DNA of 64,000 nucleotides from Hymenobacter sp. YC55 (GCF_029433095.1 NZ_JARNTX010000001.1:868001-932000); one strand, 5' to 3'; shown: positions 52,248 through 60,640, counted from the stretch's first letter. Translations and numbers: made by a program. Notes: generated by a model not told the origin, from the letters alone.

Positions 52248-53729
52248 ATGATAGGCTTCCGAGTGGATGAGCAGTGGTTGGACTTCAATGCCACCCTGGG
52301 GCTGGAAATCCGCAGCCCATTATTTGAAACCAATGCGGTGCCGGGTACCAAGTCGTACCCGGCACCCTTTGCCGACACGCCCGCCAACCGCAGATTGTTG
52401 CGCTTCCCGGCTCGCCGGAGCCGTCAGGTCGGCCCGGTGCCCCCGGTGCCGGCCGATTGCTACCTGGGCGGCACGCTCTGGCGTCGTGGCCAGTTGCGCT
52501 ATAAGGACTACGACAGCGCCAAAAACGAATATCAATACCAGTTCGAGGCGGATGCCGATGCCCTGGCCACGCAGATCGAGGGGGTGACCCTAGCTACGCT
52601 GGCCTTGCCGGAGCTGCTGGTGGTGCTGCAACCCGAAACAGCCGACTACGTGTTGTTTCCAGTTCGCAACAAAATCTTCTACGACAAGGAAAACGAAGCC
52701 AATTACTGCGGCATCGTCAACCACTACAACTTCGACCAGTTCACCACGAACATCGATGCGGTAATCCACACCAATACGCCCTTCCTGAAGGTGGTGCCGC
52801 TGCTGCGGCGCGTGTTGGGGCTGTTCGGTTACTCGGTCGTTGGCAGTTGGGTGGAGGATGAGGAAATCCAGCAACTCGTCTGCTATTCCACGCGCTGCCT
52901 GGATGCGCCCACTGGCATCGGCAACGTGGCCACCGTGGCCATGGCCACGCTACTGCCAGATGTGCGGGTAGCGGACTTGCTGATTGCCCTGCAGCAGACT
53001 TTCTGTCTGGGCTACCTCTTCAATCCGGTGCGAAAGGAACTCACCATCCGGCCCCTGCGCGAAGTGATTGCCGACCCGGTTTATCTGGATCGTCGTTCCC
53101 GGGCCGGCTGGCGCGACGTAGCCAGCGAGGTGGATGGCTTTGTGCTCGGCTTTACGGCCGATAGTGGCGACGAGCTGCTCAAGAACTTCAGCTGGCCGGA
53201 AGTGCGCCTCGGCAACGGCAAGGAAGTTATCAAGCCCGCAGCTGACACCCTGCGCATGGTGCGCGAAGACGATTTGTTCAACTCCAACCGGGCGTGGCTG
53301 GTGCCGGCCGCTGAACAAGCAGGGTGCTCGGATCGGGAGGAGCTGGACATGCAGGACAATCGTCTCGGTCAACTACGATTTCTCTTCTACCGGGGCCTCC
53401 AACCCGATAGCCAGGGCTACCGCTATCCACTCGGTAGCGCTGGGACCGTCAATTATGCCGGGGCCACGGTCGGCCAGTACGCGCTGAGTTGGGACGGCCC
53501 TCAAGGTTTGTATGAGCAGTGGCACAAGGGGTGGCTTGATTTCCAGGCTAATGCCCGGCAAGAGGAGCGGGTGGTACCGCTTACGCTGGCTGAGTTCAAG
53601 GCCCTGGACCCGGCCCGCAAGGATATGGTGGAGGGACTGAAGTTTTTGTGGGAGCGCATCAGCGTGCAGCTCGGCGGTGCTGACACTATTGGGGAAGCCC
53701 GCTTCACGTACCACCAGACCCTGCGCTAA
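52248..53729 (+). CDS. Tail-tip/baseplate-type protein, 493 aa
   Basis: Opens with a beta domain (DEQWLDFNATLGLEIRSPLF, then YPAPFADTPANRRLLRFPAR), a pattern common to large structural proteins upstream of tape-measure genes in Bacteroidetes phages. The middle has LLPDVRVADLLIALQQTFCLGYLF and PVRKELTIRPLREV, like a baseplate hub. No enzymatic motif. One base separates its stop from the following ATG. Confidence 0.6.
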   Translation: MIGFRVDEQWLDFNATLGLEIRSPLFETNAVPGTKSYPAPFADTPANRRLLRFPARRSRQVGPVPPVPADCYLGGTLWRRGQLRYKDYDSAKNEYQYQFEADADALATQIEGVTLATLALPELLVVLQPETADYVLFPVRNKIFYDKENEANYCGIVNHYNFDQFTTNIDAVIHTNTPFLKVVPLLRRVLGLFGYSVVGSWVEDEEIQQLVCYSTRCLDAPTGIGNVATVAMATLLPDVRVADLLIALQQTFCLGYLFNPVRKELTIRPLREVIADPVYLDRRSRAGWRDVASEVDGFVLGFTADSGDELLKNFSWPEVRLGNGKEVIKPAADTLRMVREDDLFNSNRAWLVPAAEQAGCSDREELDMQDNRLGQLRFLFYRGLQPDSQGYRYPLGSAGTVNYAGATVGQYALSWDGPQGLYEQWHKGWLDFQANARQEERVVPLTLAEFKALDPARKDMVEGLKFLWERISVQLGGADTIGEARFTYHQTLR

Positions 53730-53730
53730 G

Positions 53731-54162
53731 ATGGCCACGCAGAAAATGACCGTGGAGCGGTGGTTGGAAATCACCCTCTCGAACCTGCGTGAGCAGGTTA
53801 TCAAGCAAAAAGTTCGGGATACCGATGAACTGCTCGATTCCATCAAGGGTCACCTAGTCGCAGCCTCGGATGGGGACGTGGAAAAGCTCTCGATTGCTTA
53901 CGCCCTTTACGGCAAGTTTGCTGATATGGGCGTCGGGCGGGGCATGGGGGCCGGGGTGCGCAAAAGCCAGAGTGCCTACGCCAAACTCCGCGACGAGAAA
54001 GGACAGCTCTACCGCTATTCTCGCAAAAAACGCCAGTGGTACAGCAAGGAAATGGGCCGGCAAACCCAGCGACTGGGGACACTGCTTAGTGACTTCTACG
54101 GCGAGACCATGATTGCTATGGCGCTCGATAGCGTGCCAGGAACTATAGAAATTAACTTATAA
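53731..54162 (+). CDS. Small tail protein, 143 aa
   Basis: Start at ATG 53731. A helical N-terminus (VERWLEITLSNLREQVIKQK) is followed by a Gly-rich loop (FADMGVGRGMGAGVRKSQS) and a basic aromatic tail (RYSRKKRQWYSKEMGRQTQR). Resembles small head-tail or tail-terminator proteins by position. Unknown. Confidence 0.5.
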   Translation: MATQKMTVERWLEITLSNLREQVIKQKVRDTDELLDSIKGHLVAASDGDVEKLSIAYALYGKFADMGVGRGMGAGVRKSQSAYAKLRDEKGQLYRYSRKKRQWYSKEMGRQTQRLGTLLSDFYGETMIAMALDSVPGTIEINL

Positions 54163-54172
54163 GTAAAGTCTG

Positions 54173-57100
54173 ATGGCTGACGATAAGCAAAAACGGGAAG
54201 TAGAGATTGTTATTAAAGGTCAGCAGGCTAATGCGTCCCTAAAAGAAATGGGGGCCGCATCGGCCGTTATGAATGCCCAGCTGAGCAAGATGGGTACGGA
54301 TGATCCGGGCCGGGCCAAGTTGCTGCAAGATTTTCAGGAGCTGAATGGCCGGATTGCCGAGACTCGCCAGCAAATGCGGCAGCTTATCCCAACCCAGCAA
54401 CAGCAAGCCGCTGAACAGGAGAAGCTGCGCAAGGCTGCGGAGGAAGAACGGCTGGAAACCGAGCGTCTCCAGGCTGCGCAAGAGCAGCTGACTCGAGAGC
54501 GTGTAGAAGCCATAGCCCAAGGAAAACAGCAAACGGCCTCGCTCAAAGAAATGAAGACCGCTGCCTCCTTGCTGGAAGTGGAGCTAACTTCAATGAGCAA
54601 GGATGATCCAGGCCGGGCTGCACTGTTGCGCGACTTTACCGTGCTCCAGCAGCGCATAGCCGCTGCTCGGACCGAGATGAACACCTACGTCAAAACGGCC
54701 GAGGAATTAGCGGCTGAGGAGGCGGCATTGGCCGCCGCGACCGAGAAGCACAATCGAGAGCAGATTCAGGTGGTGGTTAACGGCAAGAAAGTCGCGGCCA
54801 CTTACAACGAAATGGACGCGGCAGCCAAGCAGTTGGAGAAGCAGCTCAAAGATTTGTCGGCCGATGACCCAGGCCGCAAAAAGCTGCTGGCCGACTATCA
54901 GGCCCTGCAGCAACGCATCGAAGGCGTGCGCCTGGAGATGGGGCAAACGGCCGAAAAGAGCAGCTTTTTCACCAAGGCCTTAGCTTTTACTGGCATTGGT
55001 CTTGGGGTGGACGCCATCGTGGATGGCGTCATGAGTGTGGGGAAAGAAATCCTCGAAACCACGGCCAAGTACGAGAAGTACGAGGCCGTGCTCAAAAACG
55101 CATTGGGTAGCCAAGAAAAGGCAGCCAAGGCCATGAGCGATATCGAGACGATGGCCGCCAAAACACCCTTCTCGGTGGATGAACTGACGGACAGCTACAT
55201 CAAGTTCGTCAACCGGGGCATTAACCCGTCAATGACCGAGATGGGCAAGATGGCCGATATTGCCGCCAGCCAGGGCAAATCCTTCGACCAACTCACCGAA
55301 GCGGTGCTCGATGCCGGCAGCGGCGAGTTCGAGCGCCTGAAGGAATTTGGTATCAAGGCCTCGAAAGCCGGGGACGAAGTGTCGTTGTCGTTTAAAGGCG
55401 TCAACCAAACCGTCAAGAACACGCCTGAAGCCATCAATGGGGCCATCATGGCGTTTGGTGCGATGCAGGGCGTAGCCGGCAGCACGGCCGCGATCAGTGC
55501 CACGCTGGAGGGACAGATGTCGAACCTAGGTGACCAGTCCGACCAATTGGAAAAGAAAATCGGCAACGGCCTCAAGCCGGTTTTCACGGCCATCATTTCC
55601 GTATTCGGGGTGCTGATGGGCTGGTTTACCCGTTTGCTCGACAACCTGGGACCGGTCGGTGACCTGTTCAACGCTATCGGCCAGGAGGTGAAAGGCCTGT
55701 ATGAGGAAATACGGGATATTATAGAGGGGCTGGGGCTCTTCGACAGCAAAACCGATACGGTCAAGATTGCGGTCGAAGCGCTGACAGCTGTGTTGACGGT
55801 GCTGACTTTTGGGCTGCGCACCACGATTGGCATTGCGCGAGGCCTAGCCGATGGGTTCGTTTACTTATATAATAAGAGTGAAATCGTCCGGGGTGTGCTT
55901 GGTGGCTTGGCGGCTGTCGTTACGACCACCTTTAAAACCATCAAGGACGATGCGCTGAAATATCTGGGTGGGGTAGGGGACTTGATCGTCGGCGTCTTCA
56001 CGCTCGATACCGAGAAAATCAAGGCCGGCCTAAAAGCGACTTTCGACGCCACCGAGGATGTGGTGTTCAAGTCCGGCATGCGCAATGCCAAAGCATTCGT
56101 CGATGGCTACCATGCCAACAAGGACAACAAGATTACCCGCACGGTTACGGTGGATACTAAGACTACCGGTGGAGCACCGGCCGCACCGGGTGAGGCGGCA
56201 CCTGTCTCCGGGTCTAGTGGACCTTCCGCGGCTGAACTGGAGAAGCAGCGCAAAGAAGCCGAGAAACACCGCAAACAGGAGTTGGCCGAGCAGAAGAAGC
56301 ACGACCAGGAGCGGCTAAACGCCACCAAGGACTGGGTGAAGGAGAATGGCGACTTGCTGAAAACCCGCAACGCGCTATCCGCCCAGCTCGATCAGACGGG
56401 CATGGACGACGAGCTGCAGCGCCGGGCCTCGCAGCGCCAGAAGTTGTTTGATGAGGCGCTCGAAAAAGCCAACAAGCTTACGGGCCAGGAAGTGGACTAC
56501 ACCGAGCAGCTCGCGGCCATCATGGAAGAGCGCGACCTGCGGCTGCGGGAGCTAGCTACCAAGTTTGCTGAGGAAGAACAGCAGCGGAAGCAAAAGGCGT
56601 TAGACGAGAAGATCGAGCAAAACCAGGCCGAGACCGATGAGAAGGTGGCGCAGCTGCAGGTGGATCTGGAAAACGGCGTGCTTACGCAGCAAGCCTATGA
56701 CGATGCCGTCTGGGAAGCCAAGCGGGCAGGTATGGAGCGTGAGCTGGCGCTGGTCAAGGAGCGGAGTGGGGCCGAGTCGGCTGAGTATCGCAAGGCCCAT
56801 GCGCAGCAGCTGAAGGATTTGGCGGAGCACATCAAGCAGACCAAAGGCCAGAAAGATGGCCTGGCCAAGTTCGAGGACTCGTTGCAGAAGGTGCGCAAGA
56901 TCATGGACTCGGACGAGCTGGCCTTTATTATGGACAACATCGATAAGAAGTCCGGGGCTTATAAGGCGTACAAGGCCATTCGCAAGACGCTAGCCCTGGC
57001 CGACCTGGGCATCAACTTGGCCAAGGAACTATCGGCCATTGCCGAAGCTGCGGCCGAGAACCCACTCAACGGCGTAACCGCTGGCGCTGCAGGTGCCGTG

Positions 57101-57664
57101 CAGCTCGTGGTACAAAGCGGCCTAGCTGTAGGCCGGGCTACGATGGCCGGTATTCAGATTGCCAAGTACGCGCAAGGTGGTCCGACCAACCGGGTGCAGG
57201 AAATTGCCACGACCCGCGAGGCCCTGGCCATGCTCAGCGGCGCCAGTGGTGGGAGCCAGGCTCCGGGCGGAAGTTTCCAGGCAGGTGGCCCGGTAGATAA
57301 GGCGACCATCGGCCTGATCGGCGAGGCCGGCCCGGAGCTGGTGATTCCGAACTGGCTGTATGCGGACCCGAAACAGGCCGACCTGATGGGGTTCCTCGAA
57401 GCCAGCATTGCCAGCAAAGGCCGAGCATTTGCCGAAGGCGGGTCTACGGTTCCTGGCGCGACGATGGGCCGAGCCACGGCCGCTGGAGATGACTCGATCA
57501 CCGGCCTGCTTGGCCAGATGGTACAGGTGATGGGCAAGCTCAATGATCGGCTGGAAGGAGTCGAGGAGTGGCAGAGCAACCTAACGGTGCACAACAATCT
57601 GCAGGAGGTTGAGCGGGGACTGAGGGTAGTACAGCAGACGCGGGAGGGAGGCGGGATTCGGTAG
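54173..57664 (+). CDS. Tape-measure protein, 1163 aa
   Basis: The longest tail gene. The N-terminus carries three repeats of about 60-65 residues, each ending in a DDPGR motif and a helix (DDPGRAKLLQDFQELN, DDPGRAALLRDFTVLQ, DDPGRKKLLADYQALQ). Then the tape-measure domain (EKYEAVLKNALGSQEKAAKA, AAKTPFSVDELTDSYIKFV), hydrophobic segments near residues 460-590, a charged coiled coil and a Gly-rich C-terminus with AGPELVIPNWLYADPKQ. It sets tail length; 1163 aa would correspond to roughly 170 nm at the usual 0.15 nm per residue. Last gene of the tail operon. Confidence 0.85.
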   Translation: MADDKQKREVEIVIKGQQANASLKEMGAASAVMNAQLSKMGTDDPGRAKLLQDFQELNGRIAETRQQMRQLIPTQQQQAAEQEKLRKAAEEERLETERLQAAQEQLTRERVEAIAQGKQQTASLKEMKTAASLLEVELTSMSKDDPGRAALLRDFTVLQQRIAAARTEMNTYVKTAEELAAEEAALAAATEKHNREQIQVVVNGKKVAATYNEMDAAAKQLEKQLKDLSADDPGRKKLLADYQALQQRIEGVRLEMGQTAEKSSFFTKALAFTGIGLGVDAIVDGVMSVGKEILETTAKYEKYEAVLKNALGSQEKAAKAMSDIETMAAKTPFSVDELTDSYIKFVNRGINPSMTEMGKMADIAASQGKSFDQLTEAVLDAGSGEFERLKEFGIKASKAGDEVSLSFKGVNQTVKNTPEAINGAIMAFGAMQGVAGSTAAISATLEGQMSNLGDQSDQLEKKIGNGLKPVFTAIISVFGVLMGWFTRLLDNLGPVGDLFNAIGQEVKGLYEEIRDIIEGLGLFDSKTDTVKIAVEALTAVLTVLTFGLRTTIGIARGLADGFVYLYNKSEIVRGVLGGLAAVVTTTFKTIKDDALKYLGGVGDLIVGVFTLDTEKIKAGLKATFDATEDVVFKSGMRNAKAFVDGYHANKDNKITRTVTVDTKTTGGAPAAPGEAAPVSGSSGPSAAELEKQRKEAEKHRKQELAEQKKHDQERLNATKDWVKENGDLLKTRNALSAQLDQTGMDDELQRRASQRQKLFDEALEKANKLTGQEVDYTEQLAAIMEERDLRLRELATKFAEEEQQRKQKALDEKIEQNQAETDEKVAQLQVDLENGVLTQQAYDDAVWEAKRAGMERELALVKERSGAESAEYRKAHAQQLKDLAEHIKQTKGQKDGLAKFEDSLQKVRKIMDSDELAFIMDNIDKKSGAYKAYKAIRKTLALADLGINLAKELSAIAEAAAENPLNGVTAGAAGAVQLVVQSGLAVGRATMAGIQIAKYAQGGPTNRVQEIATTREALAMLSGASGGSQAPGGSFQAGGPVDKATIGLIGEAGPELVIPNWLYADPKQADLMGFLEASIASKGRAFAEGGSTVPGATMGRATAAGDDSITGLLGQMVQVMGKLNDRLEGVEEWQSNLTVHNNLQEVERGLRVVQQTREGGGIR

Positions 57665-57693
57665 CGAAATCGGTGTCCAAAAAAGGGTGTAAA

Positions 57694-57729
57694 AAAAGGC
57701 CTCGAAAAACACGGTTTTCGGGGCCTTTT
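57694..57729 (+). terminator. Terminator of the tail operon
   Basis: 15-bp stem AAAAGGCCTCGAAAA / TTTTCGGGGCCTTTT with one mismatch and T-run, 30 bp after the tape-measure stop. The following 200 bp up to the Shedu-like gene contain no recognised promoter. Confidence 0.85.
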
Positions 57730-57926
57730 GCGTGGGTGCTGAAACCGTCCAATAACCGAACGCTTTTTGGACAAGTTCAACTTTATGGCGACATTTCAAT
57801 TCCGAAGCGGAAAGGTCTTTCACGCTATTAAGCCTTAGTGTGTACAGAGCGAACGCTAAAGCGAGTAAAGGATACTGGGAGTGCTTCACTCCGCTGGACA
57901 TATCATGCCACTTAAAATTTGTTTGT

Positions 57927-59159
57927 ATGAAGTTTACTGAATTCAAAAAATATGCTCACGAATTGTGGACTGGTTATTTAAATACAATATATAAACAACA
58001 GAAAGCAGGGATATTAATCACTGATGCTGCTAATTCTGAAGTCCCCAACTCTCAAGCGAGTAGCAGTAGCGATAAAGTTATTTTGTACCCTAACATGTTA
58101 TTGGTGACAGATATGGGTAGCCATTTTGTGGCAGAGCTTATTGGTGCAGTAGATTCTTTCAATGGGCTAATTGAAAAGGAACATAAAGAGAGGAGTATAA
58201 CTCGTTATTTCGGTCAGTTTGGTAACGTAGCTTCAAATCCAGGGTTTAAAATCAATAGACCAGATTTTGTAATGCATCATTTATGCTTAGCTCGTCCAAG
58301 TGATCTATCGGAACTTTCTAACCGGTACCCTCAATTGTCGTTAACTGTATTAGGACAATCAATAATTTATTTTAGTGAAGAAGGAAGCAGTCTTATCGAA
58401 TTTAGTGACGAATCTAATTGTTGTATGATTTGGAATTGTGTTATAGTTAACAAGTACGAAAATTTATTTAGGTGTAAAAATGTACTTGCTGCGCTTATTG
58501 TTAAAAAATCAGCTGGTAAGCCCAAAATGCTGGACATATTTGAAAAAGCTACTAATATGGTCGTTGATAATGAACGATTAGTAGCTGGAGTTAGTGTTGT
58601 GAAAAGAGATGAAGCAAGCTTAATAGTTGCTGGCCAATTTCAGAATATGTATATGTCGCCTGGGATAAGGGAAACAACAATAGGCGAATTCTTGCATCAG
58701 CATCCAGATATCATTAAGAAAGTGTTTAAAACAGATGCATTTCTTTATGAGGCAAGTTTTGATTGGATTGAATATCGTAACACGCCTAAGGGTTCACAAA
58801 TAAGGCCTGACTTAATGATTAAGCGTGCTGATGGGCATTATGATATTTATGATTTGAAAACTGCATTGTTAACAAAGAGCCGTGTAACGAAAGGGAAAAG
58901 TAATAGGAGAAGGTTTATTGATGGTGTTATGGAAGGCGTTGGACAATTGGCTAATTACAGAGAGTATTTTTCTCTTCCACAAAACTTGGCATTTGCTAAT
59001 AGTAGATATGGTATAACAGTTAGTAATCCCAAATGTGTGTTAATTGTTGGTAATTACGATAATTCACTTGTTGAAGAAATAAGTGAAGCTAGTCGTATGT
59101 TCGATGGAATTGAAATAATTGATTATGATACTTTCTGTAAGCTCTTCGTAGCGAGTTAA
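57927..59159 (+). CDS. Shedu-like anti-phage protein (DUF4263 nuclease domain)
   Basis: 410 aa from ATG 57927 (the frame is open 29 codons upstream). The C-terminal half fits the SduA/DUF4263 PD-(D/E)XK nuclease: ETTIGEFLHQHPDIIKKVF lead-in, RPDLMIKRADGHYDIYDLKTA with the Asp and the DLK (in place of ELK) catalytic core, VMEGVGQLANYREYF with the conserved Gln, and VLIVGNYDN plus EIIDYDTF at the end. The N-terminal 230 residues are a separate domain, probably the sensor. Shedu proteins protect bacteria from phages. Codon use is very AT-rich compared with the late genes before it, a sign of recent transfer. It lies in the cargo zone and would protect the lysogen against other phages. Confidence 0.75.
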   Translation: MKFTEFKKYAHELWTGYLNTIYKQQKAGILITDAANSEVPNSQASSSSDKVILYPNMLLVTDMGSHFVAELIGAVDSFNGLIEKEHKERSITRYFGQFGNVASNPGFKINRPDFVMHHLCLARPSDLSELSNRYPQLSLTVLGQSIIYFSEEGSSLIEFSDESNCCMIWNCVIVNKYENLFRCKNVLAALIVKKSAGKPKMLDIFEKATNMVVDNERLVAGVSVVKRDEASLIVAGQFQNMYMSPGIRETTIGEFLHQHPDIIKKVFKTDAFLYEASFDWIEYRNTPKGSQIRPDLMIKRADGHYDIYDLKTALLTKSRVTKGKSNRRRFIDGVMEGVGQLANYREYFSLPQNLAFANSRYGITVSNPKCVLIVGNYDNSLVEEISEASRMFDGIEIIDYDTFCKLFVAS

Positions 59160-59178
59160 ATCATATAAACCTGAAATA

Positions 59179-59769
59179 GTGCAACACAAAGCTGCTATCT
59201 ACGCCCGCGTAAGCACCCGCGACAAAGGACAGGACAATGAAAACCAGCTGCATGAATTGCGTGCTTTTGCGGCTCGGAAGGGATTCACAGTTTATAAAGA
59301 GTACACTGACCACGACTCAGGAGGTAAGGCGGACCGTGCTCAATTCAAGCAGCTCTTTCTAGATGCCCACCAGGGCCGCTTTGATGTGGTGATCTTCTGG
59401 GCACTCGACCGCTTCAGCCGTGAAGGAGTAGGCGAAACGCTCAATCACTTGCAGAAGCTTTCCGCTTCCGGCGTACAATTCCTATCCTTTACCGAGCAGT
59501 ACTTAGATAGCACTGGCATTTTTAAAGATGCCATCATCGGTATCCTAGCTGCTATTGCCAAGCAGGAAAAGGTGCGGCTAGGAGAGCGGACTAAGGCTGG
59601 CCTTGTCCGAGCACGCGCCAAAGGCAAGGTTATCGGCCGACCTACTGTCGATGCTGAAAAGGTGGCACAAGTCAAGCGACTGAAGGCAACGGGTATTTCT
59701 GACCGAGCCATTGCCACGGCACTGGGTATGTCACCGAGTACAGTAGCTAAATATCTAACTGTAGGTTGA
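59179..59769 (+). CDS. Small serine recombinase (resolvase/invertase family)
   Basis: 196 aa with a GTG start, 19 bp after the Shedu-like gene. Catalytic Ser in YARVSTRDKGQDNENQ, Arg residues in FWALDRFSREGVGETL, the long E-helix (FKDAIIGILAAIAKQEKVRLGERTKAGL), and a C-terminal HTH (KATGISDRAIATALGMSPSTVAKYL). Typical of Tn3-resolvase/Gin-type enzymes. A prophage with a tyrosine integrase does not need it for integration, so it may resolve, invert or move the cargo. GC content returns to the level of the phage here, unlike the Shedu-like gene. Confidence 0.88.
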   Translation: MQHKAAIYARVSTRDKGQDNENQLHELRAFAARKGFTVYKEYTDHDSGGKADRAQFKQLFLDAHQGRFDVVIFWALDRFSREGVGETLNHLQKLSASGVQFLSFTEQYLDSTGIFKDAIIGILAAIAKQEKVRLGERTKAGLVRARAKGKVIGRPTVDAEKVAQVKRLKATGISDRAIATALGMSPSTVAKYLTVG

Positions 59770-59791
59770 AGCCGTGCTTTAGCTGTTTTTC

Positions 59792-59827
59792 TGTCCTTCG
59801 CACTGGCTTTTAAAGTGGTGAGGTTTG
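59792..59827 (+). promoter_or_regulatory. Phage promoter-like element 6 (TGTCCTTCG-N19-GAGGTTTG)
   Basis: The second box lies in the left arm of the terminator at 59818-59859, so initiation would fall in the hairpin loop and escape that terminator. Confidence 0.55.
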
Positions 59828-59859
59828 GGTCCTTCTTCTAGCCCAAACCTCACTTTTTT
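59818..59859 (+). terminator. Terminator after the serine recombinase gene
   Basis: GTGAGGTTTGGG / CCCAAACCTCAC perfect 12-bp stem and six Ts. Confidence 0.85.
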
Positions 59860-59863
59860 ATTT

Positions 59864-60148
59864 ATGAAGCGCGTCATCCTTTCTACTCTTGCTGCTGCTG
59901 GCCTTTTGATTGCCGGCGCTAGTGCCAACCAGCCACAAGCCTCAACCGCTGCAGTTGATGCCAAGCAAACGGCTCAGCCTACGGACACCACGTCTAAAAT
60001 TCCCGCGAAAGGTGTTGGCCAAGTGGCCAAGCAAGATCTGCAGATTCGGAAAACTGCTTTTACTCCTTTCGCACCGGTGCGCCACTACGCCAAGCCAAGC
60101 CCACGGCGCGTGAAGTATGGCAAAAGCCGCTGGATTTTGATGTCGTAA
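59864..60148 (+). CDS. Small secreted protein, 94 aa
   Basis: Start ATG 59864. Signal peptide (MKRVILSTLAAAGLLIAGASA), an Ala/Thr/Gln-rich linker and a basic C-terminus (RHYAKPSPRRVKYGKSRW). Transcribed from its own phage-type element and ended by a terminator. Function unknown; a secreted basic protein from a prophage may bind the envelope or DNA. Confidence 0.6.
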   Translation: MKRVILSTLAAAGLLIAGASANQPQASTAAVDAKQTAQPTDTTSKIPAKGVGQVAKQDLQIRKTAFTPFAPVRHYAKPSPRRVKYGKSRWILMS

Positions 60149-60181
60149 AGGATAGCTTTTATAAGCGACTGACTAACAAAA

Positions 60182-60214
60182 AGGCCCCGCTACTAATGGT
60201 AGCGGGGCCTTTTT
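60182..60214 (+). terminator. Terminator after the small secreted protein
   Basis: AGGCCCCGCTAC / GTAGCGGGGCCT stem and T-run. It shares its GCCCCGCTAC/GTAGCGGGGC stem with the terminator at 60606. Confidence 0.85.
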
Positions 60215-60265
60215 ATGTAACTGAACATTATACTCTATATTAACCCTGTACCAAGATGTTATTGT

Positions 60266-60604
60266 ATGGCAGTGTTATTGACCTTAAAAGGAATAAACCC
60301 TAAAGACTTCATTGTATTGTTCATTGATAGGATTAACCATATTCCAAACTGGGTAATGGAAATTGGTCCTAAATTCCGCTTCGTAGACAGTAAAGGTTCA
60401 CCCAGTGATGCATTTATGAGCAACGAGGCGAATAGTGGCAATGAACCACTGAGGTTTAGCTGGTTGCATAGTGATCCAGGGAAAGCAGATGAAGCTAATG
60501 CGTCATATGACTCCTTCAACAAGGGGTTCGAGGCCATGATGAGGAAGGAATTTAGCGAGTATATCGAGTCCAGTGAGATTCGGGACTTCCGCCTATTAGG
60601 ATAA
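60266..60604 (+). CDS. Unknown cargo protein, 112 aa
   Basis: Lies between two near-identical terminators. Acidic/aromatic soluble protein (DRINHIPNWVMEIGPKFRFVD, ASYDSFNKGFEAMMRKEF). Base composition is less GC-rich than the phage structural genes, again suggesting cargo. No family recognised; no promoter of the phage type was found before it. Confidence 0.6.
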   Translation: MAVLLTLKGINPKDFIVLFIDRINHIPNWVMEIGPKFRFVDSKGSPSDAFMSNEANSGNEPLRFSWLHSDPGKADEANASYDSFNKGFEAMMRKEFSEYIESSEIRDFRLLG

Positions 60605-60605
60605 C

Positions 60606-60637
60606 AAAGCCCCGCTACGATTGGTAGCGGGGCTTTT
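60606..60637. terminator. Bidirectional terminator between cargo gene and integrase
   Basis: AAAGCCCCGCTAC / GTAGCGGGGCTTT stem; A/T runs on both sides; shared by convergent genes. Confidence 0.85.
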
Positions 60638-60640
60638 CGT

